Assembly (NCBI RefSeq): GCF_000422085.1
Contig: NC_021741.1
Coordinates: 3,968,001-4,032,000, forward strand
Reading direction: 5' to 3'
Length of the DNA: 64,000 bases
From: Serratia liquefaciens ATCC 27592
Lineage (GTDB): Bacteria; Pseudomonadota; Gammaproteobacteria; Enterobacterales; Enterobacteriaceae
In this document: in pieces, positions 55,548 through 64,000 of the stretch
Position numbering within the stretch: position 1 is the stretch's first letter
Layout of the letters: each line of letters opens with the position of its first letter
The notes under the pieces: generated by a model
The model's input: only the letters and a program-made list of their open reading frames with translations
Told to the model about the DNA's origin: nothing
Database searches by the model: none
Program-made: the position numbers and the translations under genes

Positions 55548-55886
55548 ATGCGCTGTAAAACGCTGACTGCCGCCGCTGTGGTTCTTGTGATGCTGACTGC
55601 AGGCTGTTCTACTTTTGAGAAGGTGGTTTACCGGCCTGACATCAACCAAGGGAACTACCTGACGTCAACCGACGTAGCTAAAATCCAAAAAGGTATGACC
55701 CAGCAACAGGTCGCTTATACATTGGGAACCCCAATGCTGCAGGATCCGTTCGGTACTCAGACGTGGTTCTATGTGTTCCGCCAGCAGCCGGGTCATGAAA
55801 ATATCACCCAGCAAACTCTGACGCTGACCTTTAACAGCGCGGGCGTATTGACGGATATTCAGAACAAGCCTGCGCTGACCAAATAA
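55548..55886 (+). CDS. bamE: outer-membrane protein assembly factor BamE
   Basis: Start at 55548 ([23 protein letters not shown]), 112 aa lipoprotein with lipobox LTAGC. The conserved [13 protein letters not shown] and [16 protein letters not shown] match E. coli BamE (SmpA). It stabilises the BamABCDE complex that inserts beta-barrels. Confidence 0.98.
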   Translation: MRCKTLTAAAVVLVMLTAGCSTFEKVVYRPDINQGNYLTSTDVAKIQKGMTQQQVAYTLGTPMLQDPFGTQTWFYVFRQQPGHENITQQTLTLTFNSAGVLTDIQNKPALTK

Positions 55887-55976
55887 TCAGTACAGGAACT
55901 ATCGTCCGGCCCGTGAGGGACGAATCAAGTTCTTCATGACAGTCACAGGCTGCAACTCGGAAGATAAAATTCTGAT

Positions 55977-56008
55977 AAAAAATAAGGCGCACTCAGCGCC
56001 TTATTTTT
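55977..56008. terminator. bidirectional terminator between bamE and rnfH
   Basis: AAATAAGGCGC, ACTCA loop, GCGCCTTATTT with a T run. It overlaps the rnfH stop codon. Confidence 0.92.
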
Positions 56009-56285
56009 TTGCCTTCTCTGCCCGTTGACGGCGCAGTTCTTTGGGATCGGCAATCAATGGGCGATAGATTTCCACCCGGTCGCCATCATTGAGCACATCG
56101 CCCAACTTGGCCGGTCGGCTATAAATGCCCACCTTGTTACTTTGCAAATCAATGTCACTGCGCAGTTCCAGCAATCCGGAGGCCACAATCGCCTGCTCAA
56201 CATTGCTGCCCTCTGCCAGTTTCACGTTGCGCAGATACTGACGCTCCGGCAAGGCATAAACCACCTCAACCCGTATCTCAGACAC
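56001..56285 (-). CDS. rnfH: RnfH family ubiquitin-like protein
   Basis: A 94 aa protein with the RnfH start [15 protein letters not shown] and the end [20 protein letters not shown]. Ubiquitin-like beta-grasp fold; paired with ratA as a possible toxin-antitoxin-like couple in E. coli, but its role is unclear. Overlaps ratA by 8 bases. Confidence 0.96.
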   Translation of the reverse strand: MSEIRVEVVYALPERQYLRNVKLAEGSNVEQAIVASGLLELRSDIDLQSNKVGIYSRPAKLGDVLNDGDRVEIYRPLIADPKELRRQRAEKAKK

Positions 56286-56712
56286 TGTAAACCTCTTTCG
56301 CCCGCTGGGTGAATGCCTGCACCATATTGCCGGCCAACTCTTTAAATACCTTGCCGAACGCCAACTCGATCAGTTTGTTGGTAAATTCGAAGTCCAGGTG
56401 CAGCTCAACCTTACAGGCTTCCGGACTGAGCGGCGTAAAGTGCCAGCCCCCCATCAACTTGCGGAACGGGCCGTCAACCAGTTGCATATTGATGCTCTGG
56501 TTATCCAGCAGCGTATTGCGCGTGGTAAAAGTTTTGCTGATACCGGCTTTGGCAACGTCCACCGCGGCGGTCATTTCATTGTTGGACGCGTTAATCACCC
56601 GGCTACCGGTACAACCTGGCAGAAAATCGGGATAAGAATGAACATCGTTAACCAACTGATACATCTGCTCGGCGCTGAACGGCACTAACGCAGACCGACT
56701 GATCTGGGGCAT
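56278..56712 (-). CDS. ratA: RatA family protein (START/coenzyme Q-binding Coq10-like)
   Basis: Start at 56712 ([18 protein letters not shown]) after AGGAAA; 144 aa. START-like fold with [18 protein letters not shown] and [15 protein letters not shown]. coli RatA (YfjG) was reported to inhibit 70S formation; homologues of Coq10 bind ubiquinone. In-frame upstream codons are not family-like. Confidence 0.95.
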   Translation of the reverse strand: MPQISRSALVPFSAEQMYQLVNDVHSYPDFLPGCTGSRVINASNNEMTAAVDVAKAGISKTFTTRNTLLDNQSINMQLVDGPFRKLMGGWHFTPLSPEACKVELHLDFEFTNKLIELAFGKVFKELAGNMVQAFTQRAKEVYSV

Positions 56713-56873
56713 ATCATTTCCTGTGAGACACAAAACATACAAATCATACCATTTATCTATCGGCAAACAAAAAATCTGCTATGCAAGACAGGAGCCAAAA
56801 ATGCGAAAAATTGCGCAGGTGCTGAGCGGTAAAGGATTTCTTTCGCTGACGCATCCAGTATAATGAACGCACT

Positions 56874-57356
56874 ATGACAAAGAAAAAAGCTCACAAACCT
56901 GGTTCAGCCACCATTGCGCAAAACAAGCGAGCACGTTTCGAATACTTCATTGAAGAAGAAATCGAGGCGGGCCTGTCCCTGCAAGGGTGGGAAGTCAAAT
57001 CGTTGCGTGCCGGCAAAGCCAACCTCAGCGACAGCTACGTGACCTTCCGTGACGGTGAAGCCTATCTTTTTGGCGCCACCATCACGCCGCTCAGCGTGGC
57101 TTCATCGCATGTGGTCTGCGACCCGACACGTACCCGCAAACTGCTGTTGAACAAACGCGAGCTGGATTCGCTGTTCGGCCGCGTTAACCGTGAAGGCTAT
57201 ACCGTTGTAGCCCTGTCCATGTATTGGAAAAATGCCTGGGTCAAGGTCAAAATCGGCGTAGCCAAAGGCAAGAAAGAACACGATAAGCGCGATGACATCA
57301 AAGATCGTGAGTGGCAGACGGCGAAAGCCCGTATCATGAAGCACGCCAACCGATAA
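56874..57356 (+). CDS. smpB: SsrA-binding protein SmpB
   Basis: A 160 aa protein, E. coli length. [32 protein letters not shown] and the C-terminal [17 protein letters not shown] tail (basic helix reading the mRNA channel) are diagnostic. Required for tmRNA rescue of stalled ribosomes; ssrA follows directly. Confidence 0.98.
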   Translation: MTKKKAHKPGSATIAQNKRARFEYFIEEEIEAGLSLQGWEVKSLRAGKANLSDSYVTFRDGEAYLFGATITPLSVASSHVVCDPTRTRKLLLNKRELDSLFGRVNREGYTVVALSMYWKNAWVKVKIGVAKGKKEHDKRDDIKDREWQTAKARIMKHANR

Positions 57357-57405
57357 GCCTCTGGCTTAACGGGTTAAACTTCTGGTATACTGCACAAAGT
57401 TACTT

Positions 57406-57769
57406 GGGGCTGATTCTGGATTCGACGGGATTTGCGAAGCCCTAGGAGCATGCCGAGGGGCGGTTGGCCTCGTAAAAAGCCGCAAAAAAATAGTCGCAAA
57501 CGACGAAAACTACGCCCTAGCAGCTTAATACCCTGCTAAGAGCCCTCTCTCCCTAGCCTCCGCTCTTAGGACGGGGATCAAGAGAGGTCAAACCCAAAAG
57601 AGATCGCGTGGATGTCCTGCCTGGGGCTGAAGCGTTAAATCCAATCAGGCTAGTTTGTTAGTGGCGTGTCCATCCGCAGCTGACCGGCGAATGTAAAGAT
57701 TGGACTAAGCATGTAGTGCCGACGGTGTAGTAATTTCGGACGGGGGTTCAAATCCCCCCAGCTCCACCA
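57406..57769 (+). ncRNA. ssrA: transfer-messenger RNA
   Basis: Begins GGGGCTGATTCTGGATTCGA and ends GGGGGTTCAAATCCCCCC-AGCTCCACCA with encoded CCA, which form the tRNA-like domain. The tag reading frame at 57496-57528 encodes ANDENYALAA and a stop, the E. coli tag. A -10 TATACT lies at 57386. No integrase follows, so no island occupies this common insertion site here. Confidence 0.98.
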
Positions 57770-57813
57770 AATAGGTCACCGGTGACCCCAGATAGATCCG
57801 GTGGCAATAACGA

Positions 57814-57846
57814 AAAAGCCCGCAATTCACGTTGCGGGCTTTTTTG
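57814..57846 (+). terminator. terminator after ssrA
   Basis: AAAGCCCGCAA, TTCAC loop, TTGCGGGCTTTTTT. Flanking A run makes it usable for the convergent yiaV-like gene as well. Confidence 0.92.
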
Positions 57847-57868
57847 TGTCTGTAGCGCAGACTGGTCG

Positions 57869-59005
57869 TTAGTGATCCAGATAGAGATAATGCAGCCAGC
57901 TGGTCATGCGCAGCAGGACTTTGCGCATGATGGAAAGATGCTCAAAGTGCTCGGTGTAGACCGCAGCCTGTGCGGTAACCCCATCGGGCAATTTGTCCAG
58001 CGCGGGAACAGGGTCTAAATCGATCATTACGTAAACCCCCTCCTGCTGAGCACCAACGTTTAGCCCTTGCATAACACCACTGGCCTGATAGCTGCCGTCG
58101 GGGACTATCGGCAGTACCCGCGTGACCGAGCCGCCATAGATTTTCCCCGGCAAGCCGTTAAATACCACCTCGGCTTTATCGCCCTGGGTTAAACGCAGGA
58201 TCGAGTTTTGACGGAATACCGCCACCACCTGCCGTTTTTGCTGCGGAATAAAAATCATCACCGGCTTGAACGGCAAGCGCACTGCGGTGGTGCCAGGCCG
58301 AGCCAGCACCTGGGTAACATAACCCTCGCTGGGTGCTCGAATGGTCGTTTGTTCCAAATTGTAGGTCGCTTCCGCAATCTGTGATTTCAGGCTGGCAATG
58401 CGGGCGTCCTCACCATTGTAGTGGCCCGAAAGCCGCTCCTGCGCCTGCTGATGCTGAGCTTTGGCAGCCTGCAGCGCTGCAGATTGCGCTTGATACTGCT
58501 GCCGGGCATGACTGATGTCTTGTTCAGAAAAAGGGTTAACTGCCATTGCCGCGCCTTTGGCGTAACGCTGATAATCCTGGCGCGTGCGTTCATACTCGGC
58601 ATAAACCCGCTGCACATTGGCCGAGGACTCATTTAGCGTAGCCTGTCGTGTTCTGACATCCGCCTGCGCGCTGGCAAGATCTGCCTGCAGCTTGTTCAGC
58701 CGGGCACGGTAGCGGGTATCATCCAGGCGAAACAGCACATCGCCCTTATGCAGTAGCACATTGGTCTTATCCGTAACCTCGACAATCACTCCCGATACCT
58801 GGGGAACAATGGGCACCGAAACAGCGATTTTCTGCGCCCGGTAGGTATAAGGATGGTTGTAATTCATCCCCAGAATCAAAGCTCCTACGATAAAAATGCC
58901 GCCCAATACCGCGGTCGGCACGGTCCATTTATTGATGGGAATACGGAACAGTTTGAAAACGCCGTAGCTCAGCGCTACGTAGCTGAGAATAATTAAGAGA
59001 TCCAT
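57869..59005 (-). CDS. yiaV: HlyD-type membrane fusion protein (YiaV-like)
   Basis: A 378 aa protein with two N-terminal hydrophobic stretches (about 3-20 and 32-48), then the biotinyl-lipoyl half-motifs (PQVSGVIVEVTDK, RAPSEGYVTQV) flanking a long coiled-coil hairpin. Size equals E. coli YiaV (378 aa). It is 6 bases after the YiaW-like gene. It may pair with an exporter elsewhere; substrate unknown. Confidence 0.88.
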   Translation of the reverse strand: MDLLIILSYVALSYGVFKLFRIPINKWTVPTAVLGGIFIVGALILGMNYNHPYTYRAQKIAVSVPIVPQVSGVIVEVTDKTNVLLHKGDVLFRLDDTRYRARLNKLQADLASAQADVRTRQATLNESSANVQRVYAEYERTRQDYQRYAKGAAMAVNPFSEQDISHARQQYQAQSAALQAAKAQHQQAQERLSGHYNGEDARIASLKSQIAEATYNLEQTTIRAPSEGYVTQVLARPGTTAVRLPFKPVMIFIPQQKRQVVAVFRQNSILRLTQGDKAEVVFNGLPGKIYGGSVTRVLPIVPDGSYQASGVMQGLNVGAQQEGVYVMIDLDPVPALDKLPDGVTAQAAVYTEHFEHLSIMRKVLLRMTSWLHYLYLDH

Positions 59006-59011
59006 ACCCTT

Positions 59012-59362
59012 TCAACACCCTTTATTGGACGACGAGCTTTCATCCGCAGCGGGCATCTGCATTCGCTGTAACTCGCTTTGTAACTGATGAATTCGCGCTT
59101 GCAGCACTTCAGGGTGTTCGGCCTTCTCGCTCATGCCCCATCCCCGCTCTGGCCGATATAACGTCGCCCAAATCCACAGCAGTGGCCAAATAGCATGCAG
59201 GGTAAACAGGCTGACCCAGCCTGCAACGTGAATGGCATCCTGATGGGGATGTTGCCGTTTTTTGGCCAGCAAATAAGGAATATCGTGAATAATTATCACG
59301 CCGTAAAATAAAATCAAAAACACGGCGATCAATACGCCTAAAGCAAAATAATCTAGAAACAT
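59012..59362 (-). CDS. yiaW: DUF3302 inner-membrane protein (YiaW-like)
   Basis: A 116 aa protein with two TM segments (about 5-26 and 46-66) and a C-terminal coiled coil (LQARIHQLQSELQRM). It shows MFLDYFALGVLIAVFLILFY and HDIPYLLAKKR-HPHQDAIHVAGW, typical of DUF3302. It is always found with YiaV-like proteins. Confidence 0.88.
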   Translation of the reverse strand: MFLDYFALGVLIAVFLILFYGVIIIHDIPYLLAKKRQHPHQDAIHVAGWVSLFTLHAIWPLLWIWATLYRPERGWGMSEKAEHPEVLQARIHQLQSELQRMQMPAADESSSSNKGC

Positions 59363-59402
59363 GCTACACCCTGGCTGGTAACGCTAAATAACGCATCGAG
59401 GC

Positions 59403-60056
59403 TTATGTTGTCTTATACTCTTTGATATCTTTGGCAATGATATCAATGGCATTTTTAACATCGTCTACGGTGAGTTTTGCCTTTTCATTATTCAAATTAT
59501 TTCCGGACGCTTTGCGCACCACTTTGATAACCGGCTGATTAGTCGAAGCATCGATAAACTCGCCTTCCATATACACAGAGCTCTCCATGGTGCGGTGACC
59601 GGTTACGCTCTGTGTTGCCGCCACCAGTAGCGTGATTGGCAGTACCTCATACACCTGAAGCCCTTTCTTATGGGTATCGATAGCCGTTATAGCCCCTCGG
59701 AAAATAAGCGTATTTTCACGTGGCACATCTTCTAAGATAAAATGGGATGCCATGGACTGCTTAAACTGCTGGTTGGTGTAGTTCAGGATATTATCAAGTG
59801 CGCGCTGGCTTACCATCTCAGTGGGTTTCGGACGCGGGAAATAGATCATCGGCTGATAAACCAAATATTTATATTTAGAATAGTCAACGTTAGTTTGTTT
59901 CCAATATAAAACGTCCTTACCGGAGGCCGATTTCCCCTGGGTAATATCATTGTAATTATTCAGGAACGTAGAATATTTTTCTTTTTCGGTGACCTTGGAT
60001 GAACAAGCGGCCAGAACGAATACCAAGGGCAAAATGGCCGCACGTTTTTTTCTCAT
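59403..60056 (-). CDS. DUF3313-type lipoprotein
   Basis: Start at 60056 (MRKKRAAILPLVFVLAACSS), 217 aa, GGAAG upstream; an ATG one codon earlier is also possible. The lipobox is LAACS. KYKYLVYQPMIYFPRP and HRTMESSVYMEGEFIDASTNQPV fit the DUF3313 family of periplasmic lipoproteins. Asp is not at +2 (Ser-Ser), so sorting to the outer membrane is likely. Divergent from the LysR gene. Confidence 0.83.
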   Translation of the reverse strand: MRKKRAAILPLVFVLAACSSKVTEKEKYSTFLNNYNDITQGKSASGKDVLYWKQTNVDYSKYKYLVYQPMIYFPRPKPTEMVSQRALDNILNYTNQQFKQSMASHFILEDVPRENTLIFRGAITAIDTHKKGLQVYEVLPITLLVAATQSVTGHRTMESSVYMEGEFIDASTNQPVIKVVRKASGNNLNNEKAKLTVDDVKNAIDIIAKDIKEYKTT

Positions 60057-60192
60057 CATAACTTCCAATATTAATTTAATAAGCAATAAATAATTAATCG
60101 AAATAGTACCCGCTAGTGACTGATAAGTCATATGACAATACAGGCAAAAATGTATATCATTTTTGATATACAAAATCAGACTGGCGCGTAGA

Positions 60193-61128
60193 GTGAAATC
60201 AAAAGACTTCAAGATCGACGAACTCAGAATCGTTCGCTGCATTGCCGAAACAGCCAGCGTCAGCAAGGCCGCTCAGCGGCTAGACATGCCACAGTCAAAT
60301 GTGTCGCGCACCCTGACGGCGCTGGAGCGTCGGCTTGGCCTGGAGATCTTCTTACGGACCCCGCGCAGCTTGTCGCTAACCGAATTTGGCGAACAATTTT
60401 TACGCCGAGCCACTCAGCTGTTAGATGAGCATAACGATCTGCTCGATATATCAGGTACCTATAAACGCAGTCTGAATGGCATGGTGACGCTGGGCGCACC
60501 TATTGGTATCCATTCATTCCTGACCCGTTATCTGCTGCCGCCGCTGTTACGCGAATCGCCGGAGCTGATCGTCGATTTGGTCACCCGCAATCCGGATGAA
60601 CGTGAGAAGAAGTACGGTGCGGTATTCGACAGTGACTGCGATCTGTTGATCAGTTTCTTCCAGCCGCAAAATGAAAGCCTGATCGCCAGGCCCCTGACCC
60701 GTTTTCGCGTCGGGTTATTTGCCTCACCGGACTATATCGCGAACGCCCCTCTTGTCGAGCCAGAGGAGCTGACAGCACATCGCTGCATTACCTTGCGGGT
60801 GCTGGGAGGGAGCCACAATACCTGGAGCTGTTATAGTTCTCAGGGCCAATTGATGCAGGTAGCAGTCACCGGCAGCAGCATATGCGACAATATTCTGCCG
60901 GCCATCGAGCTGGCAAAACAGGGGCTTGGCATCGTCTATGCCCCTTATTACTCCGTCGCTTCTGCGCTGGAATCGGGGTCACTGATGCCTTGCATTGAAC
61001 GTGAGCGCTGTATCGATATGCAAGCCTTTCTTATTTATCGCCAGCGTGGGGTGTTACCCCACAGGGTTCAGGTGATGATGGACAGCATCATGCATAATAT
61101 GAAATTGCATGAGCAGCGCCTGATTTAG
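60193..61128 (+). CDS. LysR-family transcriptional regulator
   Basis: GTG start at 60193 is preferred because it puts the HTH at the usual distance (VKSKDFKIDELRIVRCIAE); a TTG at 60163 is also open. 311 aa. The HTH is SVSKAAQRLDMPQSNVSRTLTALERRLG, followed by a substrate-binding domain. It is divergent from the lipoprotein gene, which it may regulate. Effector unknown. Confidence 0.9.
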   Translation: MKSKDFKIDELRIVRCIAETASVSKAAQRLDMPQSNVSRTLTALERRLGLEIFLRTPRSLSLTEFGEQFLRRATQLLDEHNDLLDISGTYKRSLNGMVTLGAPIGIHSFLTRYLLPPLLRESPELIVDLVTRNPDEREKKYGAVFDSDCDLLISFFQPQNESLIARPLTRFRVGLFASPDYIANAPLVEPEELTAHRCITLRVLGGSHNTWSCYSSQGQLMQVAVTGSSICDNILPAIELAKQGLGIVYAPYYSVASALESGSLMPCIERERCIDMQAFLIYRQRGVLPHRVQVMMDSIMHNMKLHEQRLI

Positions 61129-61318
61129 CGATAACGGCCACAAACACTAAAAGCAAAACCCCGCCGAAGCGAGGTGATGCTGTTCGTCTTTCCGAACCGT
61201 CGACAGTTACTCGTTTACCGGTCTTTCCCGATCGTCACTTCGTTCGCAACCTGGTCGCGTCGCCAGAGCAGACAGGCACGCATGCCCTGAAGGCGGCACA
61301 GGCTTACGAACATGTAGC

Positions 61319-62104
61319 TTAAAATCGGTATCCACCGCCCAGTAAAGCCTGGCTGGAGATATCTTTATCCACCATTGGGCTATCGGTGATTTCACTGCTC
61401 AGCTGCACGGCACGCACTGACGCCAAGGCATACCAATGTTCGTTAAACTGGTAGTTGGCGCTCAGCTCCACATAAGGGCTCCAGCTCTCTCCGGCCGAAT
61501 ACGTTGAGAAACCGCTGCTTTTTGCCTCCGCATGGCCAATGCCATAGTAGTAATCGTTCTGGTTACCGTTGTTGTAGACCGCGCCAATACCGGGAACAAG
61601 GCGTAGCTTGCCCGCCTTGATTGGATACAGGAAGGCCACGTCCCCTACCACACCGTTACTGTTATCAAGGGTATCACCAGCCAGCGAGGCGCGAATAACC
61701 CCCCATTTCTCTTTATGGGTGAAGGCCATCCCGGCCATTAATGTGCCATCGCGCTTATCCAGCTTTTTCATTTGGCTGTTATTGCTATCATCCGGATCAA
61801 AACCCAGGGGGGAATAATAGGTGATGATCGAAATCTGATCCTTTGGCATATTCAGCAGATAATATCCCGCCGCCAAAGAGTGAATATAAAAGTTCCCTTT
61901 CTCATAGTTTAACGTGGGCAATCCCTGGGTTTTAGCATCGGTATCAACATAACCATAATCATTCACCATCGCAGCTGCCCCTAAGGACCAGCTCGCTGCA
62001 ACTGAAAAAGGCGAATAAATAAGGTAAGCAAAAATTAGCGAAAGAGAAATACTAAACTTACTCCCCCTAATGCGAGGAGTTAGAAAATCTGAGCACGGTT
62101 TCAT
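61319..62104 (-). CDS. MipA/OmpV-family outer-membrane protein
   Basis: Start at 62104 (MKPCSDFLTPRIRGSK) or nine codons upstream; 261 aa. A signal peptide with cleavage near FSVAA-SW is followed by beta-strand repeats, ending in GGGYRF, with C-terminal Phe as in outer-membrane barrels. MipA homologues link to murein hydrolases (MltA/PBP1B); OmpV homologues are porin-like. No neighbouring partner gene. Confidence 0.85.
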   Translation of the reverse strand: MKPCSDFLTPRIRGSKFSISLSLIFAYLIYSPFSVAASWSLGAAAMVNDYGYVDTDAKTQGLPTLNYEKGNFYIHSLAAGYYLLNMPKDQISIITYYSPLGFDPDDSNNSQMKKLDKRDGTLMAGMAFTHKEKWGVIRASLAGDTLDNSNGVVGDVAFLYPIKAGKLRLVPGIGAVYNNGNQNDYYYGIGHAEAKSSGFSTYSAGESWSPYVELSANYQFNEHWYALASVRAVQLSSEITDSPMVDKDISSQALLGGGYRF

Positions 62105-62368
62105 TATTATCATCCATAGTGGGAGCATCAAACGCCGTGCATACTACTCCACCAGGGTAATTGTCTGATAGCGGCTTAAGTGTCCAAAAATGCACACCAG
62201 GCAACAAATTGATTTTTAATCACATTCACCCTATTTTACCATTCACTGCCCGCCACCACCCACCAGACAGAGCCGCATAATTGCATAGCTACAAGGCATA
62301 ATATAGTATGCGGAAAAATTCGACCCTGGCTTCACCGTAATAAATTTACGCCCCTGGAACATGACATT

Positions 62369-63040
62369 ATGGAAACAGACGTTCCCTTCACTCTTGGGAA
62401 AAGAAACTCAGCCACTTTATTTAATAAAGATGATAAGCCGATAGAGCATATCTTGGCGATTAAGCACGCCTTAATGCCCTATGGTAAAAAATGTTCTTTT
62501 CCAGCGGGCAAAAAAATTCGCTTATTTCACAATGGTATTCGGCATTGGTTCTTGCTCCAGTCCGGTGAAATGTCCGCATGCCGCGACAGTGATGGTTTGA
62601 AAATAGCCAACTTTAGAGAACCCTCGCTCGCCGGTATCGCGGAAACCTTCTTCCCTAAAGAGTTGATCTTTTTCCTGGCCGAATCACCGGTTGAACTGGT
62701 GATGTACCAGGAAAGTGATGTACTGGAAACGCTAGCACGGGAAAACCTTTGGCAAAACTTAGTGCATATACAAGCCTATGTCATCCAAGCTCTGAGCATC
62801 CGCGACAGGTTATTGTCAGGCAACGATGCCTACGAGGTTGTCTGCAATCACTTGCTGATGCTAATGAATGAAAAAGAAGCCTTTCGCTTATCCACCACGG
62901 TTCCACGCTATATTCAGCAACGAACGCAGCTCTCGCGCAGTGGCATCATGAAAATATTATCTGACCTGCGCAAGGGAGATTATATTACCGTCGAAAAAGG
63001 TATTTTGCTGGCGGTTAACCGGCTGCCAAAGCGTTATTAA
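62369..63040 (+). CDS. IprA-like winged-HTH regulator
   Basis: A 223 aa protein with a cyclic-nucleotide-binding-like N-terminal fold (CSFPAGKKIRLF, WFLLQSGEMSACR) and a C-terminal winged helix (YIQQRTQLSRSGIMKILSDLRKGDYITVEKG). The IprA family includes YaiV/IprA, which affects peroxide resistance in Salmonella. CRP-type ligand residues are not evident. Confidence 0.85.
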   Translation: METDVPFTLGKRNSATLFNKDDKPIEHILAIKHALMPYGKKCSFPAGKKIRLFHNGIRHWFLLQSGEMSACRDSDGLKIANFREPSLAGIAETFFPKELIFFLAESPVELVMYQESDVLETLARENLWQNLVHIQAYVIQALSIRDRLLSGNDAYEVVCNHLLMLMNEKEAFRLSTTVPRYIQQRTQLSRSGIMKILSDLRKGDYITVEKGILLAVNRLPKRY

Positions 63041-63061
63041 CTGGCTATCAGAGCCAGTTAA
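63039..63061. terminator. inverted repeat between convergent genes
   Basis: TAACTGGCT, ATCAG loop, AGCCAGTTA: a perfect 9-bp stem. T runs are poor, so terminator strength is uncertain. Confidence 0.55.
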
Positions 63062-63066
63062 TCCTC

Positions 63067-63519
63067 TTACAGATCCCGTGTATACACTCGCGAAGCCTCA
63101 CCCCAGGGGTGGTAACCCAACCCATTAAAGGCAAATCCCTGTTTCTCGTAGTAGCCTTCCAAATCGGTACATAAATGCAACTGTGGGAAACCCAGCTGAC
63201 GAGTCTCCTGCGCCACATGGTTAATCAACAACCTGCCGTAACCGCGGTTACGGTGGGCCTCCTCCACATACAGCGCGCACAGCCATGGATAGAGTTCACC
63301 GCGGCTAATGAAATCATTGGTGATTAATCCTGCGCACCCCAGGATCTGACTGTTATCCACCAGCAAATACCACTGCGGCAATGGATTAGCCGCACCGATG
63401 CAACGAGTGATGGCATCCTCATACATCATCAACGTTTCTTGCGAAGCCCATTGTTGTTGGAAATAACCGATCGCTTGCTGTTTAAACTCGGGGGACTGAC
63501 GCACCGAAATAATCTTCAT
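63067..63519 (-). CDS. GNAT family N-acetyltransferase
   Basis: A 150 aa acetyltransferase. Motif A, ALYVEEAHRNRGYGRLLINHV, holds the acetyl-CoA pyrophosphate loop; motif B region is LCTDLEGYYEKQGF. Substrate cannot be inferred. It is convergent with the IprA-like gene. Confidence 0.92.
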   Translation of the reverse strand: MKIISVRQSPEFKQQAIGYFQQQWASQETLMMYEDAITRCIGAANPLPQWYLLVDNSQILGCAGLITNDFISRGELYPWLCALYVEEAHRNRGYGRLLINHVAQETRQLGFPQLHLCTDLEGYYEKQGFAFNGLGYHPWGEASRVYTRDL

Positions 63520-63680
63520 ATCTTTTCCTGAGGTGATTTTTCATTCTTTTTCTGGCGTAAAATTATGCGGCAACCCGTGGAGGTTAGCACGACCTTTATC
63601 ATGGAAATCAGCAGGGTGGGCAGATAATATGGCAACGCTGCCCCTTAACCGGCAGCGATTTCACCAAAACAGGAGTCATT

Positions 63681-64000
63681 ATGACGCAAAATATTTATGA
63701 CAATCAGGCCTTCTTCGACGGCTATGCCCAGCTCAGCCGCTCGGTGAACGGGCTGGACGGCGCACCGGAATGGCCGACTATCCGCAGCATACTGCCGGAT
63801 TTGCACGGCAAGCGGGTAGTCGATCTCGGGTGCGGCTACGGGTGGTTCTGCCGCAGCGCTCGTGAACAAGGTGCCGTAAGCGTACTGGGGTTGGACGTCT
63901 CAGAAAAAATGCTGGGTAAAGCGCAGTCGATGACCCAGGATGCCGGCATTGAATACCGCCAGCAGGATCTGGAACAGCTTCAGTTGCCGCAGGCGTCTTT
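63681..64000 (+). CDS. SAM-dependent methyltransferase, N-terminal part
   Basis: ATG at 63681 after AGGAG; 106 codons are seen and the frame runs off the right edge. VVDLGCGYGWFCR is SAM motif I, and VLGLDVSEKMLGKA gives the acidic residue at the end of strand 2. Class I methyltransferase (type 11-like); substrate unknown. Confidence 0.92.
   Translation, partial: MTQNIYDNQAFFDGYAQLSRSVNGLDGAPEWPTIRSILPDLHGKRVVDLGCGYGWFCRSAREQGAVSVLGLDVSEKMLGKAQSMTQDAGIEYRQQDLEQLQLPQAS

Noticed and set aside
57406..57869. Genomic island inserted at ssrA
   Set aside because: The tmRNA end is followed by its terminator and host-type genes, with no integrase or duplicated ssrA end.

Overview
The window reads as chromosome of a Serratia species. 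The host genes keep the enterobacterial order yfhL-acpS-pdxJ-recO-era-rnc-lepB-lepA, rseC-rseB-rseA-rpoE, nadB, trmN6, srmB, grcA, ung, grpE, nadK, recN, bamE, rnfH-ratA, smpB-ssrA. The Serratia phospholipase pair phlA-phlB sits between srmB and grcA. The species cannot be fixed from this sequence alone; the moderate GC would suit the liquefaciens/proteamaculans/plymuthica group. Nothing here was checked against a database.

Region 1 (1 to about 33.6 kb) is a temperate siphovirus-type prophage cut by the left window edge. Late genes run leftward on the minus strand. From right to left they are: DNA methyltransferase, holin, endolysin, Rz/Rz1, HNH nuclease, terminase small and large subunits, portal, ClpP-like protease, HK97-type capsid, connector and closure proteins, major tail protein plus Ig-like domain, G/GT tail chaperones, tape measure, and lambda-like M, L and K tail-tip proteins. 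Replication and late-control genes (YmfL-like regulator, helicase, primase, NinG, Q) run the same way from a Cro-like gene. A LexA-like CI repressor diverges from Cro, with TGATAAAT-type palindromic operators on both sides of it. A rightward early operon carries small unknown ORFs, a DUF2303 protein, a ParB-like protein, a ParE-like protein, a DEDDh exonuclease and an excisionase. A tyrosine integrase closes the prophage beside yfhL.

Three AT-rich cargo loci look like morons. One is a plus-strand pair at 17963-19418: a soluble 309 aa protein plus a four-TM protein, with RexA/RexB-like architecture. It lies against late transcription between Q and the first late gene. The second is a five-TM protein at 29326-30021. 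The third is a HEPN-type protein (RNHLVH motif) at 31022-31954 between xis and int. These are the best candidates for undescribed phage-exclusion functions. Two programmed -1 frameshift sites are visible in the tail genes: A AAA AAC for G/GT, and C CCA AAG joining the major tail protein to an Ig-like domain.

Region 2 (33.7-57.8 kb) is conserved core. It covers ribosome and RNA maturation (era, rnc, lepA, srmB, trmN6, smpB-ssrA), the sigma-E envelope stress operon, secretion (lepB), cofactor synthesis (pdxJ, nadB, nadK), DNA repair (recO, ung, recN) and heat shock (grpE). Several promoters can be read directly: sigma-E at rpoE and probably bamE, sigma-32 at grpE, two LexA boxes at recN, an FNR-like box at grcA and a possible sigma-28 promoter at phlA.

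Region 3 (57.8-64 kb) is variable host sequence: a YiaV/YiaW-type membrane-fusion pair, a DUF3313-type lipoprotein divergent from a LysR regulator, a MipA/OmpV-type outer-membrane protein, an IprA-like regulator, a GNAT acetyltransferase and a truncated SAM methyltransferase.
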